Of a stretch of 64,000 nucleotides of DNA, positions 24,546-36,585 are shown in pieces (the stretch's first letter is position 1; every line of letters starts with the position of its first letter). This DNA is from Archegozetes longisetosus (lineage: Eukaryota; Arthropoda; Arachnida; Sarcoptiformes; Trhypochthoniidae). The position numbers and the translations under genes are program-made. The notes below the pieces were generated by a model. It saw only the letters and a list, made by a program, of their open reading frames with translations. It was not told where the DNA came from and searched no databases. The DNA lies in NCBI GenBank assembly GCA_018873245.2, contig JAEMBT020000008.1, forward strand, positions 10,333,172 to 10,397,171, written 5' to 3'.

Positions 24546-25289
24546 TCAGGTCTTAGAATATGGCTCCAAATATATTCTTCACTCAACTTTTCACGAATAG
24601 AAGATATTACGCTATCGTATACAATTTTCAAACGATATCTCCAGAGTTAATAGATCTGGAGCATTGATTTGCGTATGGTTTTCTATAAAAGCTTTGAATT
24701 CTGGTATTAAAAGTTTATAAAATGGTATGTTAGTCGAAACCAAGAATTAGCATAAATCTGAATTAAGTTCATTTTGATTATGAATTGAAGTTTCTCAGGT
24801 CAATATTCTCAGAAATGAATGTTTGCATAGACTTTTTGTGTTTTGGAGTTTTCAAATGCTGTTTTACATGAGATTTTGATTCATCTCTCAATGTCGTTTC
24901 ACAAGATTTATAATATAACTTATCGATTTGAATATCCAATACATCTCAAATTCTCTAATATATCTTTTGAACCTAGATATTTTGTCTTTAAGCATATTTC
25001 AAATGATTAATTAATTGATTGATTTTCAATTGAAATGATATATTAAAAATGTTCGTTATTGTGTTATTAATTAAAACATGTCTACGTATTTATCTTTATG
25101 TACTAGGATTATGGGTCAAGAAAGTCAATAAAAGGTTAAAAATGTCGATAATGAGCTAAAAGTTGCTTTTAGACATTTTTGCCTTTTTTTACAACTTTTT
25201 AACATTAAAAGTTACAAAAAGTTTTAAAAGTCAACACAATGCTATACTCATAACATGAATGTAATGATTATCACAGGGGACAAACTATA

Positions 25290-26130
25290 ACAATTTTATG
25301 GACGTGATTTTAAAATAATTGACTGGTTGTATCATAAGAACGTCAATGATGTATAGATAAATCAATGGAAATGAAAGAAATGACAGCATGTATCAAAACT
25401 GGTGTTGAACAAATATTTGAGTGATCGATATGTTGTTGACATGTGTTGTGGTCATAGCTATTCAATTTTATTGACAGATAATAGTGATAATTATGCATAG
25501 GACCAGAATAAAGAATAGATTGCAAATTAAAGTGGTTGTAATTGTCAATCAATGCAATATTATGTGAAAGAATCCAATGAAGAGAAAGTGAAAGCGGTTT
25601 CATATGGTTCTGATCGCTCAATAGTTTTAATAGAAGATAGAATTTTTTGGTTGGGGTTCTAATGAATTCAGACGATTAGGTATTGGAATAACCGTATAAA
25701 TTTCGAAAATACCAGTGCTAATAGAAATGAATAGAATAATTATTGATAAAATAAATTGCGGCAGACTTCGCAGTTTATCATGTGATAATGGCATTCGTGT
25801 GTTTGGTTATAATTACTTTAGACAATCAGGAACTGATATCGAAAGTCAATTTCAATTCTCCTAAAAATTTTACTGATGAGAATAGATTCGTTGATATCGA
25901 AACTAATTTTGCACATGAAATTTGAATTGCGCTCTTGCAATTCGGATATTTTATGTTTGGGGTAAATGTGATTATGAGGCAATATATAAAGTATAAAGAA
26001 CTTAATTATGTTCATTTAATCATATTCTTTAGTATTATCTAAACATGAGATATGAACCAATTGAAGTGCCAATCATTCGACTTTGTGATACTTTCACATG
26101 AGATGAATACTATAGAAATGACCCAAATAG
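25290..26130 (+). pseudogene. RCC1-repeat (RCBTB-like) protein relic
   Basis: Several RCC1 repeats can be read across frames. One gives YVVDMCCGHSYSILLTDN and runs on to NYA then a stop where Trp is expected. The next gives VKAVSYGSDRSIVLIEDR with FWLG. A third gives INCGRLRSLSCDNGIRVFGYN, and a later piece gives RIFYVWGKCDYEA. These follow the V-x-CG-x-x-H-S-x-x-L-T and VYxWGxN pattern of beta-propeller RCC1 domains; a VWGKC piece followed by a Pro/Ile-rich stretch is typical of RCC1-BTB proteins. In-frame stops and frame changes show it is dead. No intron boundaries are evident. Confidence 0.7.
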
Positions 26131-26974
26131 AAAATTTGAAAAAAAAGTTATGGGACAGATTTCATAGTGAAAGTGGAAAGTGAAACAAGTATAATTAAAA
26201 ATTTCAGATTAACATTTCAGATAGAAAATCATTTACAAGAGAATCGAAAACTGTTCCTATCATAAGAAAATTTTGATTTAAAAATATTGTCCATTATAAT
26301 GATGTTTGGCTCGAAAGTGAAACAGATCAAATATAATCGAAAACAATATATTGCATATTCATATGAAATCATACTAAAGGTATTAATGAAAAGCTATTGG
26401 CAATTTTGATTGACTTATTTATCTCATTGGTGAATACATATCTTATATATATCATATATATATCTTACATCTAAATACATTTCTTATTTATCTCTCAATA
26501 GTGATTGATTCAAACTAACGAGATATGGAAATTTCAAATGAAAAGTAATATTGATTCTAACAGTATTACTGAATTCTAGTATGAACATCTGGTGTATCTG
26601 TATTTCCATGTGACTGACAGATTAAAAGCATTTTTTGCATCACAAAAAAGATTTCTTTCTGTCGTTATATTCAACCAGAATTAGTTTTCTTAAATAAATT
26701 ATGTAATTTTACTTATTTGAAGACTTAGGCTCTTCATATTTTTACTAAAAATAGATACTGAATATTCGTTTATTTGAAGTGTCATCAAGTTAATTTAGTA
26801 ATAAATTTTCAGAAGATCTAATAAAACTCATAAACAGAATAAGTTTATTAGCAATATCAAAATTATCAGAACATTACTTGCATGAACTGTACAGCTAAAT
26901 GTATTTATTATATAATACACTCACAAAATAATTGGTATTATCTCGTCTAGTTCAACAGTACATTCGAGTAAAGT
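26131..26974. other. Intergenic
   Basis: Very AT-rich, with a short TATATA-rich patch near 26430-26470. Nothing else recognised. Confidence 0.55.
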
Positions 26975-28410
26975 TTGCATATAATCATAAAATTAAATGA
27001 AAGCCAAAAAATTACTATCTCAGCGATATTCTGTCTTTATTTTGGGAAAAGCCGACAAACTCTACAACTGAAAAGAACTACAAAACTTCGCTTTGAATAT
27101 GCCTTCAAACAAGATTTTCATGCAAAAGTGCCTATAGTATCAATACTTATTTGGTTCTATCGTATTTTCGGAATAACTTTTGGGGGTTAGTACTGAAAAG
27201 TGAAGAATGTTATGTGAATAAAAACCTCAAGTTTTTTGGGAATATATTGACAACAGCGCTGATCATACTATTTATAATAATTTCGCGAACTATGTTTGAA
27301 CCCGAGACTACGGATCAATTATATTATTCTGGATTCAAACTTGTTTATTATCTGCTGAGTATTTGCCGAGAAATCAGAAATATTCTTGTGATCATTAATC
27401 TGCTTTACTATCAGTTGAATGGTTACGATTTATTCAAAATTTTGATCAAATATCAGATGAGAAAAAACAAACATAAGATTTTAATATTTATGGTAATCAT
27501 CATTCAATCATCAACACTAGGAGTTTATGCAGTGATATATCTGATGAATAGCGAAGAAATCTTCACTTTCAGAGCAATAAATCTCCTGTTACTTAGTCTC
27601 TATTATGTAATTTTTAATTCAGCCATTCATTCCATAACATGGGGTAATATATAGTTGTGTTCAAAAATAAAAGTTTGAGTTCATTAATTCGAAATCTTGC
27701 TTAATTTTTGTGAAATTCAAAATTTAAGTTCTTGATAGTAAGGAAAATAAATTCTGTTTTTATCTACTTTTATTATAGCTATATCTCTGTCAATTGTTGA
27801 ACATTTGAGAAAATTGAGAAGAGAATTATCATTAATCACTAAAACAGATTTAATTAAAGAAAGATCGAAATCTATCAAAAGCATAAGAAAATCCTTCATA
27901 ATTGCTCGGAATGAAGTCTCGAAATTAGATAAATCCTTATATTTGGTTCACTTTGTGGATTCAATAACAGCTATATCTGCAACAATGTTACATATCTATA
28001 TGACTGCTATAGGAATCAAAGATCCCATCATTCGTTCCATATCTTCGGCACTTGTCTTTTCTACCGTTATGATCGTAAGTAAATTGATTACCAGTTGTTC
28101 AATACATGGTATGGTATATGAAGAAACTGAAAAACTGTTCTTAACTTTTGACGAATTGGATGTTTCTGAGGATCGTATGGATGAGAACATGTTCAGAGAA
28201 GTACTTTATTTCAGGTATCAAATGTGTGAATCAAAGTTTGGTTTTACAATCGCTGGTTTAGTGCCCTTCAAAAGGATCACATTGTTATCGGTTTGTATTA
28301 AACTATTAATATTTATATTTGAAATTCTATTAGTTTTTAAAATTTGTTCACAGATATTTTGTTTTATTCTAAATTATACGATAATATTAGTGCAGAGTGG
28401 AAAAATTTGA
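26975..28410 (+). CDS. Gustatory-receptor-like 7TM chemoreceptor 1, apparent frameshift
   Basis: Three exons can be placed: about 26975-27643, 27779-28290 and 28354-28410. Exons 1-2 join in phase 1 and exons 2-3 in phase 0. The product, about 410 residues, is a string of hydrophobic segments typical of arthropod gustatory receptors. The C-terminus has the family layout: FGFTIAGLVPFKRITLLS, then the last intron, then IFCFILNYTIILVQ, a variant of the TYhhhhhQF signature. Exon 1 changes frame at a run of five G (27182-27186); one more G would restore FRIFGITFGG into LVLKSEECYVN. No in-frame ATG is visible upstream. It is therefore either a young pseudogene, a sequence error in a homopolymer, or a gene with an unseen 5' exon. 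Confidence 0.65.
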
Positions 28411-29044
28411 GACACTTTGCAGATAATATGGCAAAAGACTTTCGAAAATATTTGCCTTCCAACAAAATAAGCATAATTTTCGTTGGCATATGATAAAGTA
28501 TTTTATTGAACTAATGCATGATTCAAACTAAGAATATGCTAAATGTAATACAAGCTGTAAATAAATTCGAATGAATTTTCATGAGAGAATTTATTTTTCT
28601 AGCAATTTCTAGTAAAATTCTACAGTTCTCTTATCAATTTCAAGATGTTTCGAATATGAAAAGAAGTTTCACTTCTGATAAGTATTAATTTTTCGATTCT
28701 CATTATCAATTCGTTAATGTATGCACAAAGCATAAAGATTATAGAATTCATTTAATTAGATTGAATCATACAGTTAGTGGACTATTGTTTATACATTCAG
28801 TAGACATCTATTGCTCTTTCGAACGAAAATAATTCAAATCATAGAAAAGTCAAATAAGAATTAAGGGCTTTCCAAAATTTCATTCTTTTCGCTCTGGTTT
28901 TGCACAAATTTCATGATTTTCAGTCCAAAAATATCATGGTTCTGTTAGTAACTTATATCTGTTAATAATACATTCTGTATATTATCAGATTATCAACTGT
29001 CAATCATTTCATTTGACAATCATGTCATAATATTGTCAATATGA

Positions 29045-29086
29045 TCATCATTCCTATTCACATATACATGTGAATAGGAATGATGA
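29045..29086. repeat. Perfect 19-bp inverted repeat, 4-base loop
   Basis: Arms at 29045-29063 (tcatcattcctattcacat) and 29068-29086 are exact reverse complements around the loop ATAC. This is too short for an ordinary animal pre-miRNA. It may be a transposon remnant. Confidence 0.95.
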
Positions 29087-29139
29087 AAATTAATAATTGT
29101 TTGAGGAAACTATTAAGTTAAGAACAATAAAATAGATGT

Positions 29140-30080
29140 CATTTTCTATTTATGGTTAGCGAGAGAAAAAATGTGTCAAAAATTGTGTTCTCCTGTTTTA
29201 TACAAATAAAGGCTGCTGTCCAGCAAATAACTGTTATAAATAAATAGAAGGCAAACAGAAGGAATTTCATGAAATTGCTTTGAAATTACTTCAAAATTAC
29301 TTATTTGTAATTTATTTCTATTGGATTGAATCTATCTTATAATTAATTTTAGGACTTGAATATTGAAAGTAATGAATTTTTTAATAATTGACGTCAATTA
29401 ATGTAATTAAAATAATTTGAGAAATAACGGTTTTTCCGAGAAAATTAGGAAAAATAAAAATAGTTTCTTCAATAAGAATAATAACAGCTCGAAGAAGTTC
29501 GAAAATGTTTGAGTGATCAGACTAAATTTTACCGTCTTATTTCATATTTTCAAAGTTGAAATGAAGAAGTGTTCAAATTTAAATTGCAGTTTTAATATGA
29601 AAATTAGAAAATACTTTATTCGCATATAGCCCTGTTCGCTAAGATAGGACTTCAAAATCAGGGGGGCTATTTTCTAAGCGATCTTTAAGTTTAAGATCAA
29701 GTTTAGTACGATTTTAAATAATGATCGATTCTCAAAGCGCTCGTTAATTGAAGATCGAGGCTTAATTTAAAGACTATAATGATCGATCTTATAATTAAGT
29801 AACGATCGAGTTTAGGATTCGTACCAGAGTCGCGCTACAGGTTTCTTGTGTCCTGGAATTCGAATCTAAATTCTAAGTATTGTTTGATTACTTGATTTCA
29901 GATTTTCTGCTTTGTTCTCAATTATTCTATAATAAATGCGCAATTTGAAAAATCTAAGTGAATGAAAAGAACTTCTGAAGAATCAAAGTTTTAGCTTACA
30001 CTTCAGTTGATAAATACAATATTTGAAATATTCTGTTTTTTAAACGTTATATTTCCTGGAAAATATATTGGAGAAGCATA
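29140..30080 (+). pseudogene. Diverged duplicate with gustatory-receptor last-exon relic
   Basis: This stretch is similar piece by piece to 37130-38190. Near 29897-29959, after a TTTCAG acceptor, the frame reads IFCFVLNYSIINAQFEKSK, the same last exon as in receptor 1. The preceding receptor exon is missing; about 29640-29850 is unrelated sequence with several GATCGA words, probably an insertion. Confidence 0.6.
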
Positions 30081-30664
30081 TATTACCACAGAATCGCAAA
30101 GTATTTTATAATTGATTTGCGTGATATATTATTTTCTTTTGATAAACTTGCTTTCTTCGTTCAAGTAGAACATATGCAATAGTTACTGGTTATAAAGTAT
30201 GATTGATGTGGCCCTTGTGTTGTCTAAGAAACAAGCCCACACCGAACAGTATTGATTTTTAAACTGTGGATAAGTATTTTCAGTCCCAAGTTATGCGTTT
30301 TGAAGTTCGAGTCTGAATGAGGCACAATTTAAATAACACCGATTGATAAAAGTTTATTTCTAAAGCTTTTTTAATTATGCTAATTATTTCAATTTAATGG
30401 TGTGACTACGTAATTTCTTAATTTTTATTTGAATAATTACCTCTAAAAATTTCTTATATAAATTCGAATGAAATTATATAAAAATAGTTCAAATTGGAAT
30501 ATTTAAAGCTATCCAATACTACTATAAACAAATGAATATAATATTCTTTCTTGAGGGAGTCGAATAACTGTAAATTGTTATTGGAATTTTGATGTTTAAA
30601 GAAGTCATTAAAAATTTCGAACGTAATTCAATTAATGAAATTCTATTAATTAATCGATTTTCAA

Positions 30665-31996
30665 ACGTATAAGTGCGATTTAAATATCGTGGGGTTAGAA
30701 CTATAACGTTCCAAATCGATTTTTTTCGAAAATTTAGTTAATCATCGATTCTTATACTCTTATGAATTCTTTATTAATGTATCATAAAGTTATCGTAAAA
30801 GTTCAAAGCATTCCCTAGAAAAACTGAATGCAATTTTATTCTAAAATTTTTCAGCTCAAAAAGTTGGTGCTATAATATTCTAAATACATGAAAGCATTAT
30901 GTTACAGGTTTTATCTTGTTTCTATCGTATTGCTTCAAAAGCATATAAAAATCTGTAAATACTGAATAGTAATTATTATTTTCAACATTTCATTTATCAT
31001 ATTTTCGATAGAATTTTTAAAAATTGATTTTCTAATAGAATACTTGCAAGTAAATTAATTGTAGGTTTATCTTATTTAAAACTTTACATACAATATGAGT
31101 GGTGAGAGTTATAACATTCAAAATCTATTTTTTATCAAAATTGAGTTAAGCACAGATTATTATACATTGATATGTGCTCTTTAATTTTCACAAGTCAGTT
31201 TTTCAAATTTCATGTTCAATAGCTCACAAAAGCAGAATTTAGATGAGTGGTTGGCAAAAATTCACATATTAGACGTTTATCAATGCTTTTTATAAGTGAT
31301 AAATTTTTATCGTTATTTATTACATATATAAATTAATGAATTTTAATTAGAAATAATTAACTCACATGCTTCCAAGTATTTTTTAAGTCGGTTTATCTCG
31401 ATTTAAAGAGGAATTAAAGTTTAGTGCTATTCTATTTTCATAAGAATTTATAAATTTTTAGTAATTAATCACTGAAATCATTAAATTTAAATAATTTTTA
31501 ATAGAAATTAGATAATAATCTTTAAAAAAAACTTTAAAAAATGTCTAAAAAATTTCACCAAAAAATATAAATTTTAATTTTCAAAAATTGCCTGATGAAT
31601 TTGCTATAAAATACAAGAAAAGAATTATTTTATAACTTATTTGTAATATTTAAAACCCTTTCTTTTATTTTCTGCTCAAAAAGTAATGAAATGCCTGTAT
31701 TTTTAAAGATAGAATATTATGGCACTAAAATTTTGAACTAATTTGACTTCCATAATATTCTAAATTAAAAGTTGGGTTCTCACAAATCATAGTTAGAAAC
31801 GGTTGGGCACCGGTTTATTATGAACCTAAAGAGTAGTCAACACACCTATGAAAGTGATGTGACTTACTTAAAATTCTACCCACTCATTCATGTTATATAC
31901 TATGGTTAAACTTCAAAGTCGTTTTTCTCAAAACTATGTTTTTTCAATTTAGAATATTATAGTTCTCACCCCACGATATGCACGTATTAAGCTGAG
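30665..31996. repeat. Inverted-repeat-bounded region with internal copies
   Basis: The word ATATCGTGGGGT followed by AGAACTATAA at 30684-30706 reappears reversed at 31954-31979. A related direct copy is near 31096-31150 (gtggtgagagttataacatt), and a further reversed copy near 31740-31775. This suggests a transposon of about 1.3 kb with nested or rearranged ends. No coding capacity was seen between the repeats. Confidence 0.5.
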
Positions 31997-32546
31997 CTTC
32001 GCTTCAAAATGTGGAGTCATTTCATCTTAAATATACAAGTATATAAAACGCTAATATAACGTTTACATAAGTCTAACAATAGTCACAAAGCTTATTTAAT
32101 TAAGTTTTATATAAGTGTGTGTGTGTTTAAGGTAAAACAACTCCAATTATTAGTGCGAAGTTCATCTTGATACGTGCGCATTTAAAACGCGCTTACACGT
32201 TATATCTTTGTTGTATGCTTTCTATGTTAACTTTTCCAGTGTTTGCTGATCTTTATTAAAAATTGTTTATAACTTCACTTCAAATCCAGTCATTATAAGT
32301 ATAAAATATAAGAAATTAGTGAATGTTATATAAAGTTGATACTCTGAAAAACTTATTACATACCAGTTCTGGTACATTAAAATAGTTTGATTTGAAAATT
32401 GAATGCTTTTTGATTGAAAAACCTATTAATATTTTTATGAGACATATTGACGAAATCAATCATTTTTATCATATTTCTAAAGTCAATTTGTATAATCTTC
32501 AAATAATTGTGCGAAGTTTTATTACAATACAGATTCTTTAGTAAAA

Positions 32547-33810
32547 ATGGAATCAAATATAATTGATTTCAGTATATCAGATGTTTTACCATCAAATCTG
32601 ATTATAAAGACTGCTGGAAGTCATTTGTATAGATTCGGTGTATCATTGTTTCCTTTTGGATCAGAAACAAGATATCAATTATTGAATCCTTCCTTAATCT
32701 CAATAATGATGACTATTTATCTGTTGAGAAGTTTTTGCGCTTTGCTTATGGCAGATGACAGTCACTACAAACTCATTTTAATTGGGGATTTTGCTCACTT
32801 TATTAATGTTAAATATCATCTCAATCTTATTTTCATATTTACTGGATTACTGGTCATAGCTTTACAAGTTATAAGTTATTATAATTATTATAATGACATA
32901 AAGCCTTCATATTTAAAGCCATTCGAAATGATGTCGGGCTTAATTTGTCCACAAAGTATTGGTTTAACAAGCAAAACCGATATCATTCAATTGCTTAAAA
33001 GAACGAGAAGGTTGTTTTCAATGCTTAGATATGTATCTTATTCAAATATTTTATTTTCATTTGTGTTCTCTTTGATGATTCTATCAATGAATTGTTCATT
33101 CTACGAAATAATGTTTTTGTCAATACCATGGAGTTTAGCCTACTCTTATTTCATTCTTAGCTGCACTACTTTTGCTTTCTATCAAATGGCATACTTTCAC
33201 ATGATTTGCTTTTATTTGCGATTAAAATTGAGTGGAATAAATAAACAGATCTTAACAAGCATAAAGTTACGCAACTTCAATATCAGGAATATCATGATTT
33301 CATTGGATTCGATTCACAGACAAATTACAGAATATAATCACATTTATTGGTCTAAATATATTTTCTTGATTTTGACCTGTACCACGTCTATTGCAGATCT
33401 TTGTTTATTTATATCAATTTTCAGCAAAATGAATGTCTTACTCAGACTTCTTATGTTTTATGCATTAATTGCTATATCAGTTCTCGTAATATTGATATTA
33501 AATACGGCGTCTTCGGTAAATTATGAATCGAATAAATCACATAAAATATTGATTCAATTAACTTTAGAAAATCAGAAAAGGCAAAGACAAACTTATAGGA
33601 CAATTAAGGTATGATTAAAAGAATGTTCTAAAACTATAATTCAATTTGATCCGATATATTTTTCAAAGTTGTTGTTATTAATTGAGAAAATTAGCGGTAA
33701 GAAGATAGGATTTTATTGTTGGAAATTATTTTGTATCAATTATCGGTGTGCTTACGAAGTAAGTTAACTTTCAGATTATTAACATTTTATATATCACATT
33801 AAGTGAATAA
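32547..33810 (+). CDS. Gustatory-receptor-like 7TM chemoreceptor 2
   Basis: Exon 1 (32547-33608) encodes 354 residues with about six hydrophobic segments. Exon 2 (33669-33758) reads in phase 0 through KISGKKIGFYCWKLFCINY, the region before the last helix. A last exon at 33775-33810 would add IINILYITLSE and a stop, giving 395 residues, the usual receptor length. The intron between exons 2 and 3 would be only 16 bases, at the position where receptor 1 and the family have their last phase-0 intron. If exon 2 is not spliced it stops two codons later. An alternative donor (GTGTGC) would give a 29-base intron. Ligand and tissue are unknown; the family acts as cell-surface ligand-gated cation channels in sensory neurons. 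Confidence 0.7.
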
Positions 33811-34131
33811 ATTTTGCTTTAATGGGTGAACGAATTTTAGTGATTATTCCAAATGGTGGAAACTATACTTTTAAAAACGCAGAGTATAAAAAGTTGAATG
33901 CAATCATAAACTAATGTAAGGATATAGACATAACTACTTCAATCACTTCATTTTTTTGTAATACAAGTAACCCAGAAAAGTTTTTAGTCTCCAGAGATCT
34001 ATCAAAGATATCAGAAACTTGAGTTTGTAAAAAAACTAACGTTATATATAAGCTTATTCTGCAAAGGAACTCAATTTCTGTAAACTTTTGTATTAAAATT
34101 AAGTCTTTTTCTAAGTCTGGTTTCAAATATT
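33811..34131. other. Intergenic
   Basis: 3' flank of receptor 2 and 5' flank of the mariner relic; no inverted terminal repeat recognised. A 118-codon minus-strand frame overlapping 33911-34267 is antisense noise over the relic. Confidence 0.5.
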
Positions 34132-34790
34132 TTGAAAATTTCAATGAATTTGAGTGGAGAACACATTCGTTCGATTGCACTTTATCGATGCAAAAGAGGT
34201 TTAACTCGAACCGAATGCCATGAAGAGAGGACAAGTGTTTTAAGGACATGTACTCCTTCTTTAGCAACTATCAAAACTGGTGCAATGACCTTAACCGCGA
34301 AAGAAGCCCTCTCGAGGATGAGTCGATAAATCACAGATCACGCTCTGCAACATTGAATGAAATCGTTGAAAGTGCTCGCCACATCACCGAAGATTATACG
34401 AAAAACTTATATACAAATACAAGAGTAGATTGGAAACAGTCCTTTCGAACAAATCAAACATGATGAATCAACATCTAAAATCATTATGCACTACGATAAT
34501 GCTCGATCATATGCTGCTAACATTACAACTGATTATTTAAAGTTGTACATAAACTTTGTGGTCATGCAATAACCCATATAGTTTTAACAGCGCTCTGTGA
34601 ATTTTAGCTCCTCATACTACTCAAAAAATGATTGCGAGATCAAAAATTCTTGAGTGAAGAAGAGCTCGATTCTACTGTTTTGTCATTTTTCGATAACTTC
34701 CCGATTGATTTCTAGTCAGAGACCTTTAAGATATGGGAGGAACGAGTTAAACTTGTTATTGATCTCAAGGGAGATCGTCTACATTTTTAA
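34132..34790 (+). pseudogene. mariner-type transposase relic
   Basis: Pieces of a mariner transposase can be read in order. First is a helix-turn-helix start (GEHIRSIALYRCKRG), then a NWCNDLNRERSPLEDE stretch that matches the W..F..GR...ED pattern. The third-aspartate region follows (IMHYDNARSYAANITTDYL, like HHDNARPH). Last is a C-terminal stretch corresponding to the EEL..AV..FF...W..R pattern near 34650-34790. Frameshifts and stops separate them. No terminal inverted repeats were identified. Confidence 0.75.
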
Positions 34791-35548
34791 TGTTCTATAA
34801 ACATTTTGATTAAAAGTACTTTAAGCTAAAAACTTTTCTGTCTTTTTATATTAAAAATACAGAAAATATAACAATTAAAACTCAATAAATATAGCAATCA
34901 ATATGTACTTTACATTAATAAGACGATTGCGCTAAACTGTTTATACTTCATATTTTTCGTGTATAGATGCGGCCGTTAATCAAAATGACTGATCTCTATA
35001 TATTCATTGAGGCAAAACTTCTACAAGCGTATAATGTTTAACAAATTTTTCTATCCAGATAACAATTGTAATGGCAGCTTATTTCATAAAGATAGTTGAT
35101 ATATCCATTTGAGTCATTTATTGGCAATTTGTTTAACTTTAGAGTCATGAGCAACAGCTTCATTAAATCAGATCGTTTCTGTCAATCATTTTATGAGTTA
35201 TTGTTTTACTCCTAATGAATCAAATATACCGTCGGTGACTGCGCACGCATTGGTATAGATAACTCCCTAAAAGACAATTTCAAGCAAAATATCTCAAATA
35301 AGAGAAAGTCAAATTCAAACAAAACTAATCATAAGTCAAATCAAAGAGTTAAAAATATATTATCTCAGCTCTGTATGAATTGTGTTCAATAAATAATTAT
35401 TTCCTTATAAATGATTGAAACCGTGAATTATTTGTATTTATTATTGTCCTAATATGCAATATAATATGGACTTATAAGTGCTTATATATGTATTTATTTT
35501 TTATCAGCATTTCATAAATTTAATAATACTTATTCAGTATGAAGAATA
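34791..35548. other. Intergenic between two transposase relics
   Basis: AT-rich, no gene or clear repeat found. Confidence 0.55.
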
Positions 35549-36585
35549 TTATTTAACAGTAAGATAGTATTTGAGATTCTCTTCAGTGCATGAAAGTCTT
35601 CTATCACTCAAAATATGCTTGTATTTTGAGAAACTTCTCTCAACTTCACAATTTGTTATTGGTGCATATTTGAAAGCAGAGATTTCTTCAGGAAATAAAT
35701 CTAATTCAAGATCTGATTCTTTATTAGTTAAAGTTTTGCTACTAATTATCTTTGAAAGCTTTGAAGTTTTCTTTAATCCTGAATTCTTGTTCAAAACATA
35801 CTTCAATTTTTCAAATGTTATTTGATTTGCCATTTGACATTTTAAGTTCAGTAAAAACAGCGTCCACTAAATCCAAACTATTGATTAGTAGCATATCAAT
35901 GTTTTCCAACTTCTTTATCGCAACGGCTAAACAATTGAAGTTTGCGTTAATAAAAGCTAAATCACATTCAGGACTTGTATTCTGACCAATTTCTGTACTT
36001 CTGAAATACGAAAAGATTCTTCTGGATTTAGTTCTTCAATAAATAAAACAAAATTATTGAAATATTTTGCGTAATATTCAATAGCATTTATCCAAAGACC
36101 CCATCCAGTTCTGACTGGTTTTGATGGAGTGAGAGTTGTTAGGGACTTTTCTTTGAATAATTATCTACTATTTAGAGATTTGACAATAATTTTCTTGTCA
36201 CAAAAGACTAGTCTATTAATATTACCAAAATTATGCATTATATTCTCGCTAACGTTATGCATCGCGTGGGCCAAACATGTTAAGTGAATCAAATTTGGGA
36301 ATGTATTGCAAATGTTTTACCCGCTAGTCTCATATAAGTCGCCGCATCAGTCGCTAATAGTAAAACCTTATCAAATTTTATACCATCTGGCCAGAGAATC
36401 ATTAATGCATTGTTAACACTTTGGATAATTATAAAATTATTTGTTTTGTTCGAAAACTTCATATTCAACAATAATTTAACATTGCGTTCAGCGATCGGAT
36501 TAGGTGATCCACTGACATTAGAGACATAACGACCGGCACAATCCGTTATCTCGTCACTCGCGACCCAAACATATTGTCCATCTAA
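35549..36585 (-). pseudogene. hAT-superfamily transposase relic
   Basis: Reading leftward from 36585: an RNase H-like core start (GQYVWVASDEITDCAGRYVS), then MILWPDGIKFDKVLLLATDA, then a segment with NLIHLTCLAHAMHNVSENI near 36290-36240. The C-terminal dimerisation region follows at 35549-35833 (ITNCEVERSFSKYKHILSDR). This order and these motifs are typical of domesticated-looking hAT transposases common in arthropods. Stops (for example just upstream of GQYVWV) and frame changes break it. Confidence 0.75.

Larger units (their letters stand above)
22836..25289. other. Intergenic, repeat-rich
   Basis: Upstream region of GST copy 1, then a GC-richer patch at 23690-24545 listed separately as a probable element. 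24546-25289 is AT-rich, with many short runs related to AAAAGTT and no gene. Confidence 0.5.
28411..32546. other. Intergenic between two receptor genes, built of repeats
   Basis: About 4 kb with no intact gene. It contains a perfect hairpin (29045-29086), a diverged duplicate of 37.1-38.2 kb including a receptor last-exon relic (29140-30080), and a set of direct and inverted repeats (30665-31996). All are listed separately. Confidence 0.6.

Noticed and set aside
29830-29880. Possible tRNA-like B-box (ATTCGAATC) near the receptor relic
   Set aside because: No matching A-box, acceptor stem or cloverleaf could be drawn.
33911-34267. 118-codon minus-strand frame
   Set aside because: It overlaps the recognisable mariner relic on the other strand and has no family features.
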